Shown: in pieces, positions 9,009 to 16,829 of the stretch
How positions within the stretch are numbered: the first letter of the stretch is position 1
Layout of the letters: each line of letters opens with the position of its first letter
From: Ectobacillus sp. JY-23
Lineage (GTDB): Bacteria; Bacillota; Bacilli; Bacillales; Bacillaceae_G
DNA: 64,000 bases
Direction: 5' to 3'
Assembly: GCF_023022965.1 (NCBI RefSeq)
Contig: NZ_CP095462.1
Location: forward strand, 1 to 64,000
Program-made: the position numbers and the translations under genes
Notes under the pieces: model-generated
What the model was told of the DNA's origin: nothing
The model's input: only the letters and a program-made list of their open reading frames with translations
Databases searched by the model: none

Positions 9009-9048
9009 AAAAAAACGCTAGAATCAGCAGTATAACTGCATTCTAGCG
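9009..9048 (-). terminator. Terminator of tRNA-Val
   Basis: On the minus strand CGCTAGAAT pairs with ATTCTAGCG, with an inner GCAG/CTGC hairpin, and ends in T7, just downstream of the tRNA. Confidence 0.88.
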
Positions 9049-9054
9049 TCAGTA

Positions 9055-9127
9055 TGATCCCGACTGGGTTCGAACCAGCGACCTCCACCCTGTCAAGGTG
9101 GCGCTCTCCCTGCTGAGCTACAGGATC
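9055..9127 (-). tRNA. tRNA-Val (anticodon GAC)
   Basis: A full cloverleaf can be drawn on the minus strand. The acceptor stem GATCCTG/CGGGATC has one G-T pair, the D arm is GCTC/GAGC, and the anticodon stem CCACC/GGTGG encloses loop TTGACAG, giving anticodon GAC (reads GUC/GUU valine). The T arm GCTGG/CCAGT has loop TTCGAAC (one G-T pair), with discriminator A. CCA is not encoded. It is a lone tRNA with its own promoter and terminator. Confidence 0.95.
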
Positions 9128-9139
9128 GTGAGTAGCTCT

Positions 9140-9168
9140 ATTGTAGCAAGGTTTTAGCGCTTACACAA
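9140..9168 (-). promoter_or_regulatory. Promoter of tRNA-Val
   Basis: On the minus strand TTGTGT (9163-9168) and TACAAT (9140-9145) are separated by 17 bp, ending 12 bp before the tRNA 5' end. Confidence 0.65.
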
Positions 9169-9207
9169 GAGTTTATTTTATATATAGAAACATTTTATTA
9201 AGGCATG

Positions 9208-9741
9208 TTATTGATATTGCTGTAAGCCACTTTTAAATGCGGCCAGATGGTTTTGCGAAGCTGCGCCTAGTTGTTTCATTACGGCTGTCACATCACTAGG
9301 AAGGCTTAAGGACGATAGTTTGTTGTACATAGCGATGTTATCTATTTCTCCATCAACCCCTGCTTGAAAAGCTTCTTTTAGTGAACTTGGTGTTGTTACG
9401 TATTGTTTAGCATTGTCTTGAGGGACTGCTATGTTGTATGTAGTGAACAAAGTTAGTAGAGCAGAGATATGTCTTTGTTCGGCTGCTTTAATCTGTGTGA
9501 AGGGCTGAATCGCACCGAATTTTGCAATGATTTTTTCATATCTTGCTTGTGCTAGATATTCATCTTGAATCGCATACGTTAAAGCTTCTTGTAACGTAAT
9601 AGAGGTAGCTTGAAGAGCGCCTTTTGCACCGAAATCTTTTGGGGGTTCGGTTTGTGCTGGGACTTTTGAAACATGTAGCATTAAAAAAAGAGTAAGAAAC
9701 AGTATTGTGCATACGTTGTTCTTGGTGAGAGTGAAATTCAT
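9208..9741 (-). CDS. Secreted ferritin-like DUF2202 protein
   Basis: 177 residues. An N-terminal signal peptide (about residues 1-30, ending near VPAQ) is followed by a helical ferritin-like domain of the DUF2202 type. Putative di-metal ligands are spread over the helices: DEYLAQARYE, AEQRHISAL (ExxH) and DGEIDNIAMY, with a final QNHLAAF. The ATG at 9741 follows AAGGAGATGGTTAC; earlier in-frame Met codons lack an SD. The metal and physiological role are unknown. It is monocistronic and lies just upstream of the tRNA on the same strand. Confidence 0.8.
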   Translation of the reverse strand: MNFTLTKNNVCTILFLTLFLMLHVSKVPAQTEPPKDFGAKGALQATSITLQEALTYAIQDEYLAQARYEKIIAKFGAIQPFTQIKAAEQRHISALLTLFTTYNIAVPQDNAKQYVTTPSSLKEAFQAGVDGEIDNIAMYNKLSSLSLPSDVTAVMKQLGAASQNHLAAFKSGLQQYQ

Positions 9742-9916
9742 GTAACCATCTCCTTTCAATGAAATCATAACGATTCTTATTGTGTTCAAACGTTTATAAA
9801 ACATACAAAATTGAGTGATGAAGTAGATCAAATTGGAATTATGGGTGCATATTTAACGAGAAGGACTTTTCGCTCTTCTCCCGAATACCTACCATGTAAA
9901 TGGAAAGGAGAATTTC

Positions 9917-10276
9917 ATGTACAAAGCACTATTAATCTGTCTGCTGCTTCTGCCGCTATTTGGCTGCAAGCAAACTGACCTTGTCCGCATTGAGTACGAA
10001 GGCAATACGGCAGGTAGGATTACTGAATCCCATCAACTAAACGAGGTAGCAGACATATTTGAATCAATTGAGTGGACGACCTCAGACTTTCAGGCGACAA
10101 AGCCCTATGATATCCAAGCTACGCTGTTTTACCGTGAGAATCCCAATATGCCGGAGCGGCTAAAAGCATATCAAATTTGGTTTTATGAAAAAGAGGCACA
10201 GGTTGTTGGGGAGAAGCCGGGGTACGGTGTGTTAGATGAAAAGCAGGCAGAGTGGCTGCGACAGCTGCTGAAATAG
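9917..10276 (+). CDS. Small lipoprotein, unknown function
   Basis: 119 residues with a clear lipoprotein signal peptide: hydrophobic residues 4-15 and lipobox LFGC, with Cys17 the predicted lipidated residue. The mature part is a ~100-residue globular domain with an even mix of charged and aromatic residues and no motif I can name. SD AAAGGAGAA lies before the ATG. It shares a bidirectional terminator with the convergent small gene at 10291-10518. Confidence 0.7.
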   Translation: MYKALLICLLLLPLFGCKQTDLVRIEYEGNTAGRITESHQLNEVADIFESIEWTTSDFQATKPYDIQATLFYRENPNMPERLKAYQIWFYEKEAQVVGEKPGYGVLDEKQAEWLRQLLK

Positions 10277-10277
10277 T

Positions 10278-10313
10278 AAAAGCGAACGATTTATTCTTCT
10301 TCGTTCGCTTTTT
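10278..10313. terminator. Bidirectional terminator between convergent genes
   Basis: AAAAGCGAACGA/TCGTTCGCTTTT stem with T-tracts on both strands. It overlaps the 3' end of the minus-strand gene. Confidence 0.8.
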
Positions 10314-10518
10314 GCTCTTCAATAAAACGCAGGAGGTTTTCAGCTGCTTCTTCTTCGGTAACCTCGGTTGTAGCTCCCATGAAGCTCCAGCCCATTGATT
10401 CCGTCCATTTTGTAAATTCAGCCAAAAATTCGTTATGGCTAATATCAACATCCATAATAGAACCATTAATTAAGATATTTGTATTCCTTGGGATTCGCAT
10501 TTTAAATGTTCTTCGCAT
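10291..10518 (-). CDS. Small acidic hypothetical protein
   Basis: 75 residues. A basic N-terminal ~12 residues (MRRTFKMRIPRN) leads to a mixed alpha/beta stretch with aromatic residues, and the C-terminus is very acidic (TEEEAAENLL, then ending EEE). The ATG at 10518 is favoured because AGGA lies about 10 nt upstream; the in-frame ATG at 10527 sits directly on the SD. It looks like a conserved small Bacillus protein, but I cannot name the family. Confidence 0.6.
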   Translation of the reverse strand: MRRTFKMRIPRNTNILINGSIMDVDISHNEFLAEFTKWTESMGWSFMGATTEVTEEEAAENLLRFIEEQKANEEE

Positions 10519-10995
10519 CGCATTCATCCTGTCTCATGATATAGTCATTGCTTATACGTGAGGTTCATTCAAACCTTAACAAATGCATACGCGCAAGTCT
10601 ATAAAAATATTCAAAAATGCACAGGAAAAAATTACATCCCCGAAAAGAGTTATATATAGCAATCTTCTCCATGATCCATCTGTTCACAAAATATGTGGTC
10701 TTCGCAAGTTTTGACTGTCGTTATACGTTGCCTGCTTTTCTCTTTCATTCCAAACAGATAGCGATAAAACTACCTATATTTCTATTGAAATAAAAAATAT
10801 ATAAAAATATTAAGATTTTATAATAAAATATCTGTTTTAACCTCCCAAATCCCTTCCAGTTATGTTATAGTGGTACAAGGTAAATGAAAATGAAATGTCG
10901 TATTTTTCAAATAAATGAGAACGTTTGCGCGCATAAGCGTATGAATACTAAGGAAAGCAGGGGAGTTTCCGCATTGAAGTAAAGGAGAGAACTAG
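10519..10995. other. Gene-free AT-rich interval
   Basis: About 480 bp with no coding pattern on either strand. The right half presumably holds the promoter of the carboxypeptidase gene at 10996, but no confident -35/-10 pair was found. No repeat or structured RNA recognised. Confidence 0.5.
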
Positions 10996-12213
10996 ATGAA
11001 GAGAGTTATTGTTTTATTGATGGGGCTATTGCTTATGGCACCGACTGCATATGCAAGTCAGCCGACAATTACCGGACAATATGCAGTGTCAATTGATGCA
11101 AAGACGGGGGATATCCTCTTTGATAAAAATGCCCATCAACGTGCATTTCCAGCCAGTATGACCAAGGTGTTGACTGGGATTTTGCTGCTGGAGCACACAA
11201 AGCCAGGCGATCGCATTGCGTTTTCACCAAAGGCTTTAGCTGAAGAAAAAAGCAATTATCAAATTGAGTTTCAGCCTGGAGAGACAGTAGACCGAGATAC
11301 AGCGCTGATGATTTTAATGGTACTGAGTGCAAATGATATGTCATATGCGATTGCGGAGCATGTTTCTGGCAGTATAGAAGCCTTTGCGAAGCTGATGAAT
11401 GAGAAAGCACAAGAGCTTGGTGCTAAGGAGAGTCACTTTGTGACACCAAATGGCTTGCATAATCCAGATCATTACACAACGCCATATGATATGGCGATGA
11501 TTGGACGCATGGCACTTCGCTATCCAGAATTGCTGCATGCGATGAGAACGCAGCGCACAACGGTTACAACATCTAATCAAACAGTTTCTATTTTCAATAA
11601 AGCAAAATTTTTCAGTGACCCTCAATGTGTAGGTGCAAAAACCGGGTTTACAAATCAAGCTCGCAATACGCTTGTGAAGATTGATCGCCAGGGTGAAAAT
11701 GAAATTGTCAATGTTGTTATGGCGTCTCATAATCCGGCAATTTATGAAGATATGCGTTTAATCGCAAATTATGCATTTCCGCAGTTTGCTAGGCAAAGTG
11801 TATTAGATCAGCAAACATGGAAGCAGCAGGTTTCGTATTTGGACAAGTCTGTATCGCTAGAACTCAAGCAAGGGTATGAGCTGTCTCTAAAGCAAGGGGA
11901 AGGTAAAAATGTGGAGGCAGTGTTTAAGCCGCTTGAGCTGCATTCGGACAAATTGTATAACGAAGGCATTCACAAAGGTGAAGTGCTGGGACAGGTTGAG
12001 CTGCGTAAAAATGGACAAACGGTAGGCAATGTAGAAGCGGTGTCCAAAGAGGACGTGGCGTTTGAAAAGCCAATCATTAAAAAAGTAACGGAGAAGACGG
12101 AAGCGTACCCACTTTGGGTCGTGCTTGTCGGTACGGGAATTCTCCTGCTAACATTTGTGGCAATTGTGGCGATTCGAGGTAGAAAAAGAAGAGTGGTTGT
12201 ATACAGGAGATGA
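10996..12213 (+). CDS. D-alanyl-D-alanine carboxypeptidase (DacF/DacA-type PBP)
   Basis: 405 residues. A Sec signal peptide (cleavage near AYA, residue 20) precedes a peptidase S11 domain. The three penicillin-binding motifs are present: SxxK at Ser54-Lys57 (ASMTK), SxN at Ser111-Asn113 (SAND) and KTG at 215-217. A C-terminal beta domain (PBP5-C like) is followed by a membrane helix (about 374-394) and a basic tail, so the protein is anchored outside the membrane. It trims the terminal D-Ala of muropeptides. Whether it is the vegetative or sporulation paralogue cannot be told from sequence. SD AAAGGAGAG; monocistronic. Confidence 0.92.
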   Translation: MKRVIVLLMGLLLMAPTAYASQPTITGQYAVSIDAKTGDILFDKNAHQRAFPASMTKVLTGILLLEHTKPGDRIAFSPKALAEEKSNYQIEFQPGETVDRDTALMILMVLSANDMSYAIAEHVSGSIEAFAKLMNEKAQELGAKESHFVTPNGLHNPDHYTTPYDMAMIGRMALRYPELLHAMRTQRTTVTTSNQTVSIFNKAKFFSDPQCVGAKTGFTNQARNTLVKIDRQGENEIVNVVMASHNPAIYEDMRLIANYAFPQFARQSVLDQQTWKQQVSYLDKSVSLELKQGYELSLKQGEGKNVEAVFKPLELHSDKLYNEGIHKGEVLGQVELRKNGQTVGNVEAVSKEDVAFEKPIIKKVTEKTEAYPLWVVLVGTGILLLTFVAIVAIRGRKRRVVVYRR

Positions 12214-12236
12214 GTGTCGTGCACTCATCTCTTTTT
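12207..12236 (+). terminator. Terminator of the carboxypeptidase gene
   Basis: GAGATGAGTG/CACTCATCTC perfect 10-bp stem and T6. The left arm overlaps the stop codon. Confidence 0.9.
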
Positions 12237-12256
12237 TATGCAGAGAAGGCAGGCGT

Positions 12257-13117
12257 TTATCGTACAGCTTTTCGATAGTAATGGAAGGTTGCCTCCACAT
12301 GAAAGCCGCAAGCTTTGTATAGATGAAATGCGCCTTGGTTGGTGCTGTGGACGTCAATTGTAATTTGTTCAATCCCTTTACCATGCAGATCTTCTAAGAT
12401 ACAATGTAATATTTCTTTGCCCAGTCCCTGGCCCTGATAGTGCGGTGAAACGCCAAATCCGGATATAGAAGCCTCGTTATTCTCAAAGCTTACAGTACCC
12501 ATACCCATCAGAACACCGTTCAGTTTTGCGATATATTGGACGCGATTGTCCGCAGTGAATGATTTCATCACAATATTTCGTGCATCCTCATAACTATCCT
12601 CAAACACATCTTGACTTAAAGCGATAAGGGCTTCCAGGTCTTGTTGTACGGCGACGTGTAATGCGACTCTTCGGTTTTGAGACAGTGTCGGACGAGACGA
12701 TATTTGATAGCGTAACGTATACTCTGAAAAGTCTAAGGTAGCTTGTAGTTTATGTATGGCCGCTATACCATCAAGGGATTGCGGTTCACAAACAAAAATC
12801 ATGTTAGATACGCTATACTTTTTTAGCTCTGCCACCGCTTGTTCTAGTAATTGTGTAAAAGCTCCTTTTTTTCTGTAAGCAGGCAGTGTATAGGCTGTTA
12901 TTTCCGCAGCTTCGCTTGTCGGAAGAAACATAGATAGAAAGCTTACTAGCTTATTATCTTTATAAAGAAGAAACATGCTGTTAATCTCAGAATTAAAGTT
13001 TAACGAGGTATCAAGAAATAAACCTCCTTGTAACGTATCATGCTCTTTACAGATGAGTGCAACATCTCGAATGGCTTGTATAATTTCTTCGCTGGATTTA
13101 TTATATGCCTGGATCAC
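12257..13117 (-). CDS. Double-domain GNAT acetyltransferase
   Basis: 286 residues with two tandem GNAT folds. The N-terminal half retains AAEITAYTLPAYRKKGAFTQLLEQA, a GNAT motif-A pattern. The C-terminal half has the stronger acetyl-CoA signature GFGVSPHYQGQGLGKEIL followed by DVHSTNQGAFHLYKACGF. The substrate is unknown; such proteins acetylate small amines or protein N-termini. The start is GTG, with GGGAGGGG about 6 nt upstream. It converges on the carboxypeptidase gene and is separated from the biofilm operon by the divergent promoter region. Confidence 0.85.
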   Translation of the reverse strand: MIQAYNKSSEEIIQAIRDVALICKEHDTLQGGLFLDTSLNFNSEINSMFLLYKDNKLVSFLSMFLPTSEAAEITAYTLPAYRKKGAFTQLLEQAVAELKKYSVSNMIFVCEPQSLDGIAAIHKLQATLDFSEYTLRYQISSRPTLSQNRRVALHVAVQQDLEALIALSQDVFEDSYEDARNIVMKSFTADNRVQYIAKLNGVLMGMGTVSFENNEASISGFGVSPHYQGQGLGKEILHCILEDLHGKGIEQITIDVHSTNQGAFHLYKACGFHVEATFHYYRKAVR

Positions 13118-13261
13118 ATGTACCCCTCCCGATTAATGAATACATTCATTGTACATTAAATATTAACGGTATATTTTGATTTTTAAAAAATAAAATGAAA
13201 GGTTATTTGAGTTGTAAACAACCTCTAAACGAAATATTTACATTTTTCGCTTAAATTCTAC

Positions 13262-13290
13262 TTTCATTTTTTCGGAATGTTCATTATAAT
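13262..13290 (+). promoter_or_regulatory. Candidate promoter of the sipW-calY operon
   Basis: A perfect TATAAT at 13285-13290; the best -35 (TTTCAT, 13262-13267, 17-bp spacer) is weak. This fits a promoter that is repressed or needs help. Confidence 0.5.
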
Positions 13291-13300
13291 GTGAATATAA

Positions 13301-13316
13301 GTTCTTCATAAAGAAC
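13301..13316. promoter_or_regulatory. SinR-box-like palindrome
   Basis: GTTCTT, CATA, AAGAAC: a perfect inverted repeat starting 11 bp after the -10, over the expected start site. The B. subtilis SinR operator element is GTTCTYT, often in inverted pairs. SinR is encoded 2.6 kb downstream and is known to repress the tasA/calY operon. Confidence 0.6.
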
Positions 13317-13352
13317 AAATGGCAGATGCAAGTTGAGAAAGGGGGAGGAAAA

Positions 13353-14048
13353 ATGAGCAAAGCCCCATCCCGAGTTGGAGTAAAAGCTGCGATGCTCGTA
13401 TGCATGTTCTCGCTGACCTGCTATGCAGGCTCAACGGTTGTATCAGATACAACTGCTTTCTTTACAAGCGTGGAAGAGAGAGCTGGCAAGCTGAAAAGCG
13501 CCTTTGTGTTTCCTGAAACAACGGATGCTCTCGTAAAAGAGGCCCATAGCCTAGGTGATGTAACACTTACTCATTACAATAGTGTGTTAGCAACCTCTAC
13601 TGAGGGTACATTAGCAGAAGTAGAGATGAAGCTGCAGGAAGTTATTCAAAAGCAAAAAATGATTGCGGTTAATCAAATTACTCTGCGAAAGCAACTGGAA
13701 GAAGCGGAAGGTTATTTTGAAAGAGCAAAGCAAGAGCCCCAAGTCATTGATCCACGTGATCGCATCGTAAAGGTAATAGACTATGTGAAGCCTGCGTATA
13801 CGGAAGTTCGCCGAATACATAACGATGTTAAAACAAAGGTAGATATAAAAAAAATGCAAGATATAAGAAATGAGTTAGAAAAGAGAATTAAAGAATCAAA
13901 GGAAAAGAAACAACTACAGCAAGAGAAAGACGTACAGCCCGAAAAGACTGAAAATTTAAATTCATCTAATATTATAAACTCTAATGGGCAGATAAATGCG
14001 CCGTTGGATGTAGCTCCTGAATCAAAAGCGAAAGGGGAAGAACAATGA
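13353..14048 (+). CDS. Secreted DUF4047-type protein of the sipW operon
   Basis: 231 residues. An N-terminal signal or anchor segment (about residues 10-30) is followed by a long helical region with coiled-coil character (residues ~80-195, rich in Glu, Lys and Gln) and a Ser/Asn/Pro-rich tail. This matches the DUF4047-type protein that heads the sipW-tasA operon in B. cereus; its role is not established. The start at 13353 has a strong SD (GGGGGAGG, 5 nt); the ATG at 13326 does not. The stop overlaps the sipW ATG in an ATGA, indicating translational coupling. Confidence 0.78.
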   Translation: MSKAPSRVGVKAAMLVCMFSLTCYAGSTVVSDTTAFFTSVEERAGKLKSAFVFPETTDALVKEAHSLGDVTLTHYNSVLATSTEGTLAEVEMKLQEVIQKQKMIAVNQITLRKQLEEAEGYFERAKQEPQVIDPRDRIVKVIDYVKPAYTEVRRIHNDVKTKVDIKKMQDIRNELEKRIKESKEKKQLQQEKDVQPEKTENLNSSNIINSNGQINAPLDVAPESKAKGEEQ

Positions 14049-14605
14049 AGCGTGCCATTTCGTTTGTCAGCCGCGTTATCACAGTTGTGATGTTTGCGTG
14101 CATGCTGCTCCTTGCGTATCTAGCCATTTCATCTAAAATCACAGGTGGCAAGCCAGATGTATTCGGATACGAGATCAAAACGGTGTTATCCGGTTCTATG
14201 GAGCCAACCTTTTATACAGGATCCATCATCGCCATTAAGCCAGTACAGTCTGGTACAAGCTATAAACCAGGCGATGTTATTACTTATAAATTGCAAGATG
14301 GTACATTGGTTACGCACCGTGTGAAAGAAGTGAATGCGGTCGGAGAAGAGGTAATGTATGTAACCAAGGGAGACGCCAATGATGCTGCGGATTCAGAGCC
14401 GGTTGCTCATAAAAATGTCGTCGGGTCTTACAAAGGCTTTACGATTCCTTATGTGGGATATGCCGCGGATTACGCACGCTCTAAAACGGGTTCAGCATTA
14501 TTGTTGATTGTCCCCGGCATTTTACTCTTATTTCATGCAGTCATCAATATTTTGGGTGCATTGCGTCAAATTGACAACAAGGAACCTGCAGACTCATCAA
14601 GGTAA
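14045..14605 (+). CDS. sipW: Signal peptidase I SipW (ER-type)
   Basis: 186 residues with an N-terminal membrane helix (~13-32) and a C-terminal one (~152-172). The catalytic serine is in LSGSMEP (Ser51). The general base is His91 in THRV rather than Lys, which marks the ER/archaeal-type signal peptidases to which SipW belongs. SipW processes the fibre proteins TasA/CalY. It overlaps the upstream gene by 4 nt and precedes calY by 55 bp, as expected for a dedicated peptidase beside its substrate. Confidence 0.94.
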   Translation: MKRAISFVSRVITVVMFACMLLLAYLAISSKITGGKPDVFGYEIKTVLSGSMEPTFYTGSIIAIKPVQSGTSYKPGDVITYKLQDGTLVTHRVKEVNAVGEEVMYVTKGDANDAADSEPVAHKNVVGSYKGFTIPYVGYAADYARSKTGSALLLIVPGILLLFHAVINILGALRQIDNKEPADSSR

Positions 14606-14660
14606 CACCTCTTATCTATCGGTAAGAGTGCTATATAAAAACACTAGGGGGAGTACTAAA

Positions 14661-15263
14661 ATGAGTTTAAAACAAAAACTTGGTATGGGTATTGCATCCG
14701 CAGCTCTTGGTCTATCTTTAATCGGAGGCGGAACGGTTGCATACTTTAGCGATACAGTTGAGACGAGCAACACATTCGCTGCTGGAACATTAGATTTGAG
14801 CGTAGATCCTGAAGTAATCATTGATGTTGACAAAATCAAGCCAGGCGATGAAATGGAGCGCGCGTTCCAACTAGTTAACAATGGTACGTTAAAAATTAAA
14901 GATGTGCACTTACTTTCTAACTATGAAGTAATTGACGCAAAAGGTGACAACGATGGTGCAGACTTTGGTGAGCACATTAAAGTTGAGTTCTTATGGAACC
15001 TAGATAAAAATACAGTACCTGTATTTGAAACAACTTTAGCAGAGCTAAAGGCAGCAACTGCTGAAGGCAAAGGTATCGATTTAGTTGATAAAGGTGTTGT
15101 ACAATACGAAGGCCAAGGTCTTGCACCTGGTAAAGACGACACATTCTATGTGAAGTTTAGCTTCGTTGACAATCAAGAAGACCAAAACGTGTTCCAAGGC
15201 GACCAGTTGAAATTGAACTGGACGTTCAATGCAACACAAGGTAAACCTAATCCTGAAAAGTAA
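14661..15263 (+). CDS. calY: Camelysin / TasA-family fibre protein
   Basis: 200 residues, peptidase family M73 (camelysin). The signal region SLKQKLGMGIASAALGLSLI runs into GGGTVAYFSDT, the typical SipW substrate site. The mature domain begins near TSNTFAAGTLDLSVDP and has the family stretch LKIKDVHL. In B. cereus, CalY and TasA form biofilm amyloid-like fibres; a casein-cleaving activity has also been ascribed to CalY. B. cereus usually has two such paralogues here; only this one and the LPXTG relative downstream are seen. The ATG at 14661 has SD GGGGGA. Expected control is SinR repression of the operon. Confidence 0.93.
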   Translation: MSLKQKLGMGIASAALGLSLIGGGTVAYFSDTVETSNTFAAGTLDLSVDPEVIIDVDKIKPGDEMERAFQLVNNGTLKIKDVHLLSNYEVIDAKGDNDGADFGEHIKVEFLWNLDKNTVPVFETTLAELKAATAEGKGIDLVDKGVVQYEGQGLAPGKDDTFYVKFSFVDNQEDQNVFQGDQLKLNWTFNATQGKPNPEK

Positions 15264-15273
15264 TAAAACAGCA

Positions 15274-15303
15274 GAAGGCGGGCATTTGTCCGCCTTCTTT
15301 TTA
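15274..15303 (+). terminator. Terminator after calY
   Basis: GAAGGCGG/CCGCCTTC perfect stem with an 8-nt loop and a T-tract. Confidence 0.87.
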
Positions 15304-15326
15304 CAAACATAAAGTGAAAGGTTGCG

Positions 15327-15938
15327 ATGTATATGCGGAAAATAGGGTATATATTGCTTATTTATATCTTTATCACAATATATCCTGTTATTATTAGAGC
15401 AGAGTCTGCTTCAAAAAAAGAAATTGATATTTCTCAGCTTGCTCCAAGTTTATCTGTACCAACGGATAATATGCAACCAGGGGATGAGGTCAGCAATAGC
15501 TTTATTTTAAAAAATGATGGAAATAAGAAATTGATGTATTCGTTAACTGCAAAGCTCTTGAGCGGGGATGAATTATTGTTTACTGGCTTAGAAATCGTCG
15601 TCACACAAGGTAAGGAAGAATTGTATCGAGGTAGCCTGCGTGATCTTCAAGTAAAACGGATACTTGCTGTTAATGACGAGGAGACAATTTCATATACTGT
15701 CTCATTTCCTCATGAACTGGGAAATGAATATCAAGGTCTACAAACGAATGTTCAGTTCTTAACACAAGCAACAGAAGCTCCTTCTGAAGGAGAAAATACG
15801 CCTACAGAAGAACCACCAGTGGTAATATTGCCAGGTGGTTTACCTAATACAGGATTGGGATACACGAATGTACTTATGTTAGGTCTTCTTTGTGTAGGAA
15901 GTGCTAGAATAATGTATAGAAAGCAAAAAAGCAGCTGA
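15327..15938 (+). CDS. Camelysin-like protein with LPXTG sorting signal
   Basis: 203 residues: a signal peptide (about 1-26), then a TasA/camelysin-like beta domain (NMQPGDEVSNSFILKNDGNKK has the family pattern of 'PGD' followed by 'N.G.K'). An acidic Pro/Thr-rich linker leads to LPNTG (residues ~173-177), a membrane helix and a basic tail. Sortase should attach it to peptidoglycan, so it could anchor or nucleate the CalY fibres, in the role TapA plays for TasA (inference). A terminator separates it from calY, so it may depend on read-through. SD GAAAGG, ATG at 15327. Confidence 0.8.
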   Translation: MYMRKIGYILLIYIFITIYPVIIRAESASKKEIDISQLAPSLSVPTDNMQPGDEVSNSFILKNDGNKKLMYSLTAKLLSGDELLFTGLEIVVTQGKEELYRGSLRDLQVKRILAVNDEETISYTVSFPHELGNEYQGLQTNVQFLTQATEAPSEGENTPTEEPPVVILPGGLPNTGLGYTNVLMLGLLCVGSARIMYRKQKSS

Positions 15939-15951
15939 TTCGCTGCTTTTT
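15925..15951. terminator. Bidirectional terminator between LPXTG gene and sinR
   Basis: AAAAGCAGC/GCTGCTTTT stem with A/T runs on both sides. It overlaps the 3' ends of both convergent genes. Confidence 0.85.
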
Positions 15952-16276
15952 ACTTCTTTTCTGCACGCCATTTATTAAACTCCAAAAACTCACGAAACTG
16001 CTCTTTGGATACGCCAGAGCTCATAGCGTCTTTTACCAGTTGTGTCCATTCGGAATCTAAATCTTGTTCCTCAAAAGATTTGTCGTACAGTAGAGAATCC
16101 AATGGCACACGCAATACGGATGAGATTTTTTCTAAAAATTGAATAGACGGATTTTTTTGTAAATTTCTCTCAATTGAGCTTATATACGATTTGGCCACAC
16201 CTGCTTTTTCTGCCAATTCCGTTAATGAAATGCCGCGCTGTAGGCGCAGTCTTTTAATACGTTCGCCGATCATCAT
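15950..16276 (-). CDS. sinR: Biofilm master repressor SinR
   Basis: 108 residues. The N-terminal HTH (SLTELAEKAGVAKSYISSIERNLQ) is close to B. subtilis SinR, followed by NPSIQFLEKISSVL. The C-terminal SinI-interaction domain (LDSEWTQLVKDAMSSGVSKEQFREF) contains the DSEW motif. SinR tetramers repress matrix genes; here the likely target is the sipW-calY operon with its GTTCTT/AAGAAC site. Two adjacent ATGs fit (16276 and 16273); SD spacing favours the first, the family start (MIG) the second. Encoded 82 bp downstream of sinI. Confidence 0.95.
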   Translation of the reverse strand: MMIGERIKRLRLQRGISLTELAEKAGVAKSYISSIERNLQKNPSIQFLEKISSVLRVPLDSLLYDKSFEEQDLDSEWTQLVKDAMSSGVSKEQFREFLEFNKWRAEKK

Positions 16277-16358
16277 TTAAACGCACCTTTCCTAAATAGT
16301 ACAGCTCGATAAATAATCATAACACATGACTCGGAAAGTTGATAAGAATACTTTGCAT

Positions 16359-16478
16359 TTATTGTGCGAGGGACTCCAGAAAGATACGAATTTCTTGTGG
16401 ATCTATTCCCAAATCTAATGCCATTACTATCAAATCAATCCATTCGTTATCGAGTACATTCGCCGACTTAATTTCCAA
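16359..16478 (-). CDS. sinI: SinR antagonist SinI
   Basis: 39 residues from a TTG start. The sequence around DNEWIDLIVMALDLGIDP then QEIRIFLESL matches SinI/SinR dimerisation helices: EW.DLI.MA...GI.PEEIR.FL. SinI binds SinR and prevents it from binding DNA. The only plausible start is TTG at 16478, with AAAGGGG 10 nt upstream; the frame is closed by TAA just above the SD. It is shorter than B. subtilis SinI (57 residues), lacking the C-terminal tail, as in B. cereus. It lies directly upstream of sinR on the same strand. Confidence 0.88.
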   Translation of the reverse strand: MEIKSANVLDNEWIDLIVMALDLGIDPQEIRIFLESLAQ

Positions 16479-16829
16479 TTTGAATCGTCCCCTTTATTAT
16501 ATAATATAATTATATAAAAACATAGAAAAAATATTGCTTTCTAAGCGATTTTATTCGTTTTTATGAATGATTTTATGCTGTAATAGCGAACAATCAGATG
16601 TGACGTTTAATATATTAAAAATTCAGAAAAAATATACTTTTATTTATTTTTGTACATTCTACATAATTTGTCAAGTATTTATATAACGCTCCAATAATTT
16701 ACAATAAAATACAAAAAGATTACATTTGTATTAAAAATGTTACATTATAGATTTGAATATTGAAAATTTATAGAAAATTTTATATTTTCATATTGTTAGA
16801 CATAAAAAGAAGCAAGGAGAGGATGCCAG
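16479..16829. other. Divergent sinI / inhA control region
   Basis: 351 bp, extremely AT-rich, between divergently transcribed sinI and inhA. Several TATAAT-like strings occur, but no -35/-10 pair stands out. TTGTCAAG near 16665 is only loosely like a Spo0A box. No PlcR-type palindrome seen. Confidence 0.45.
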
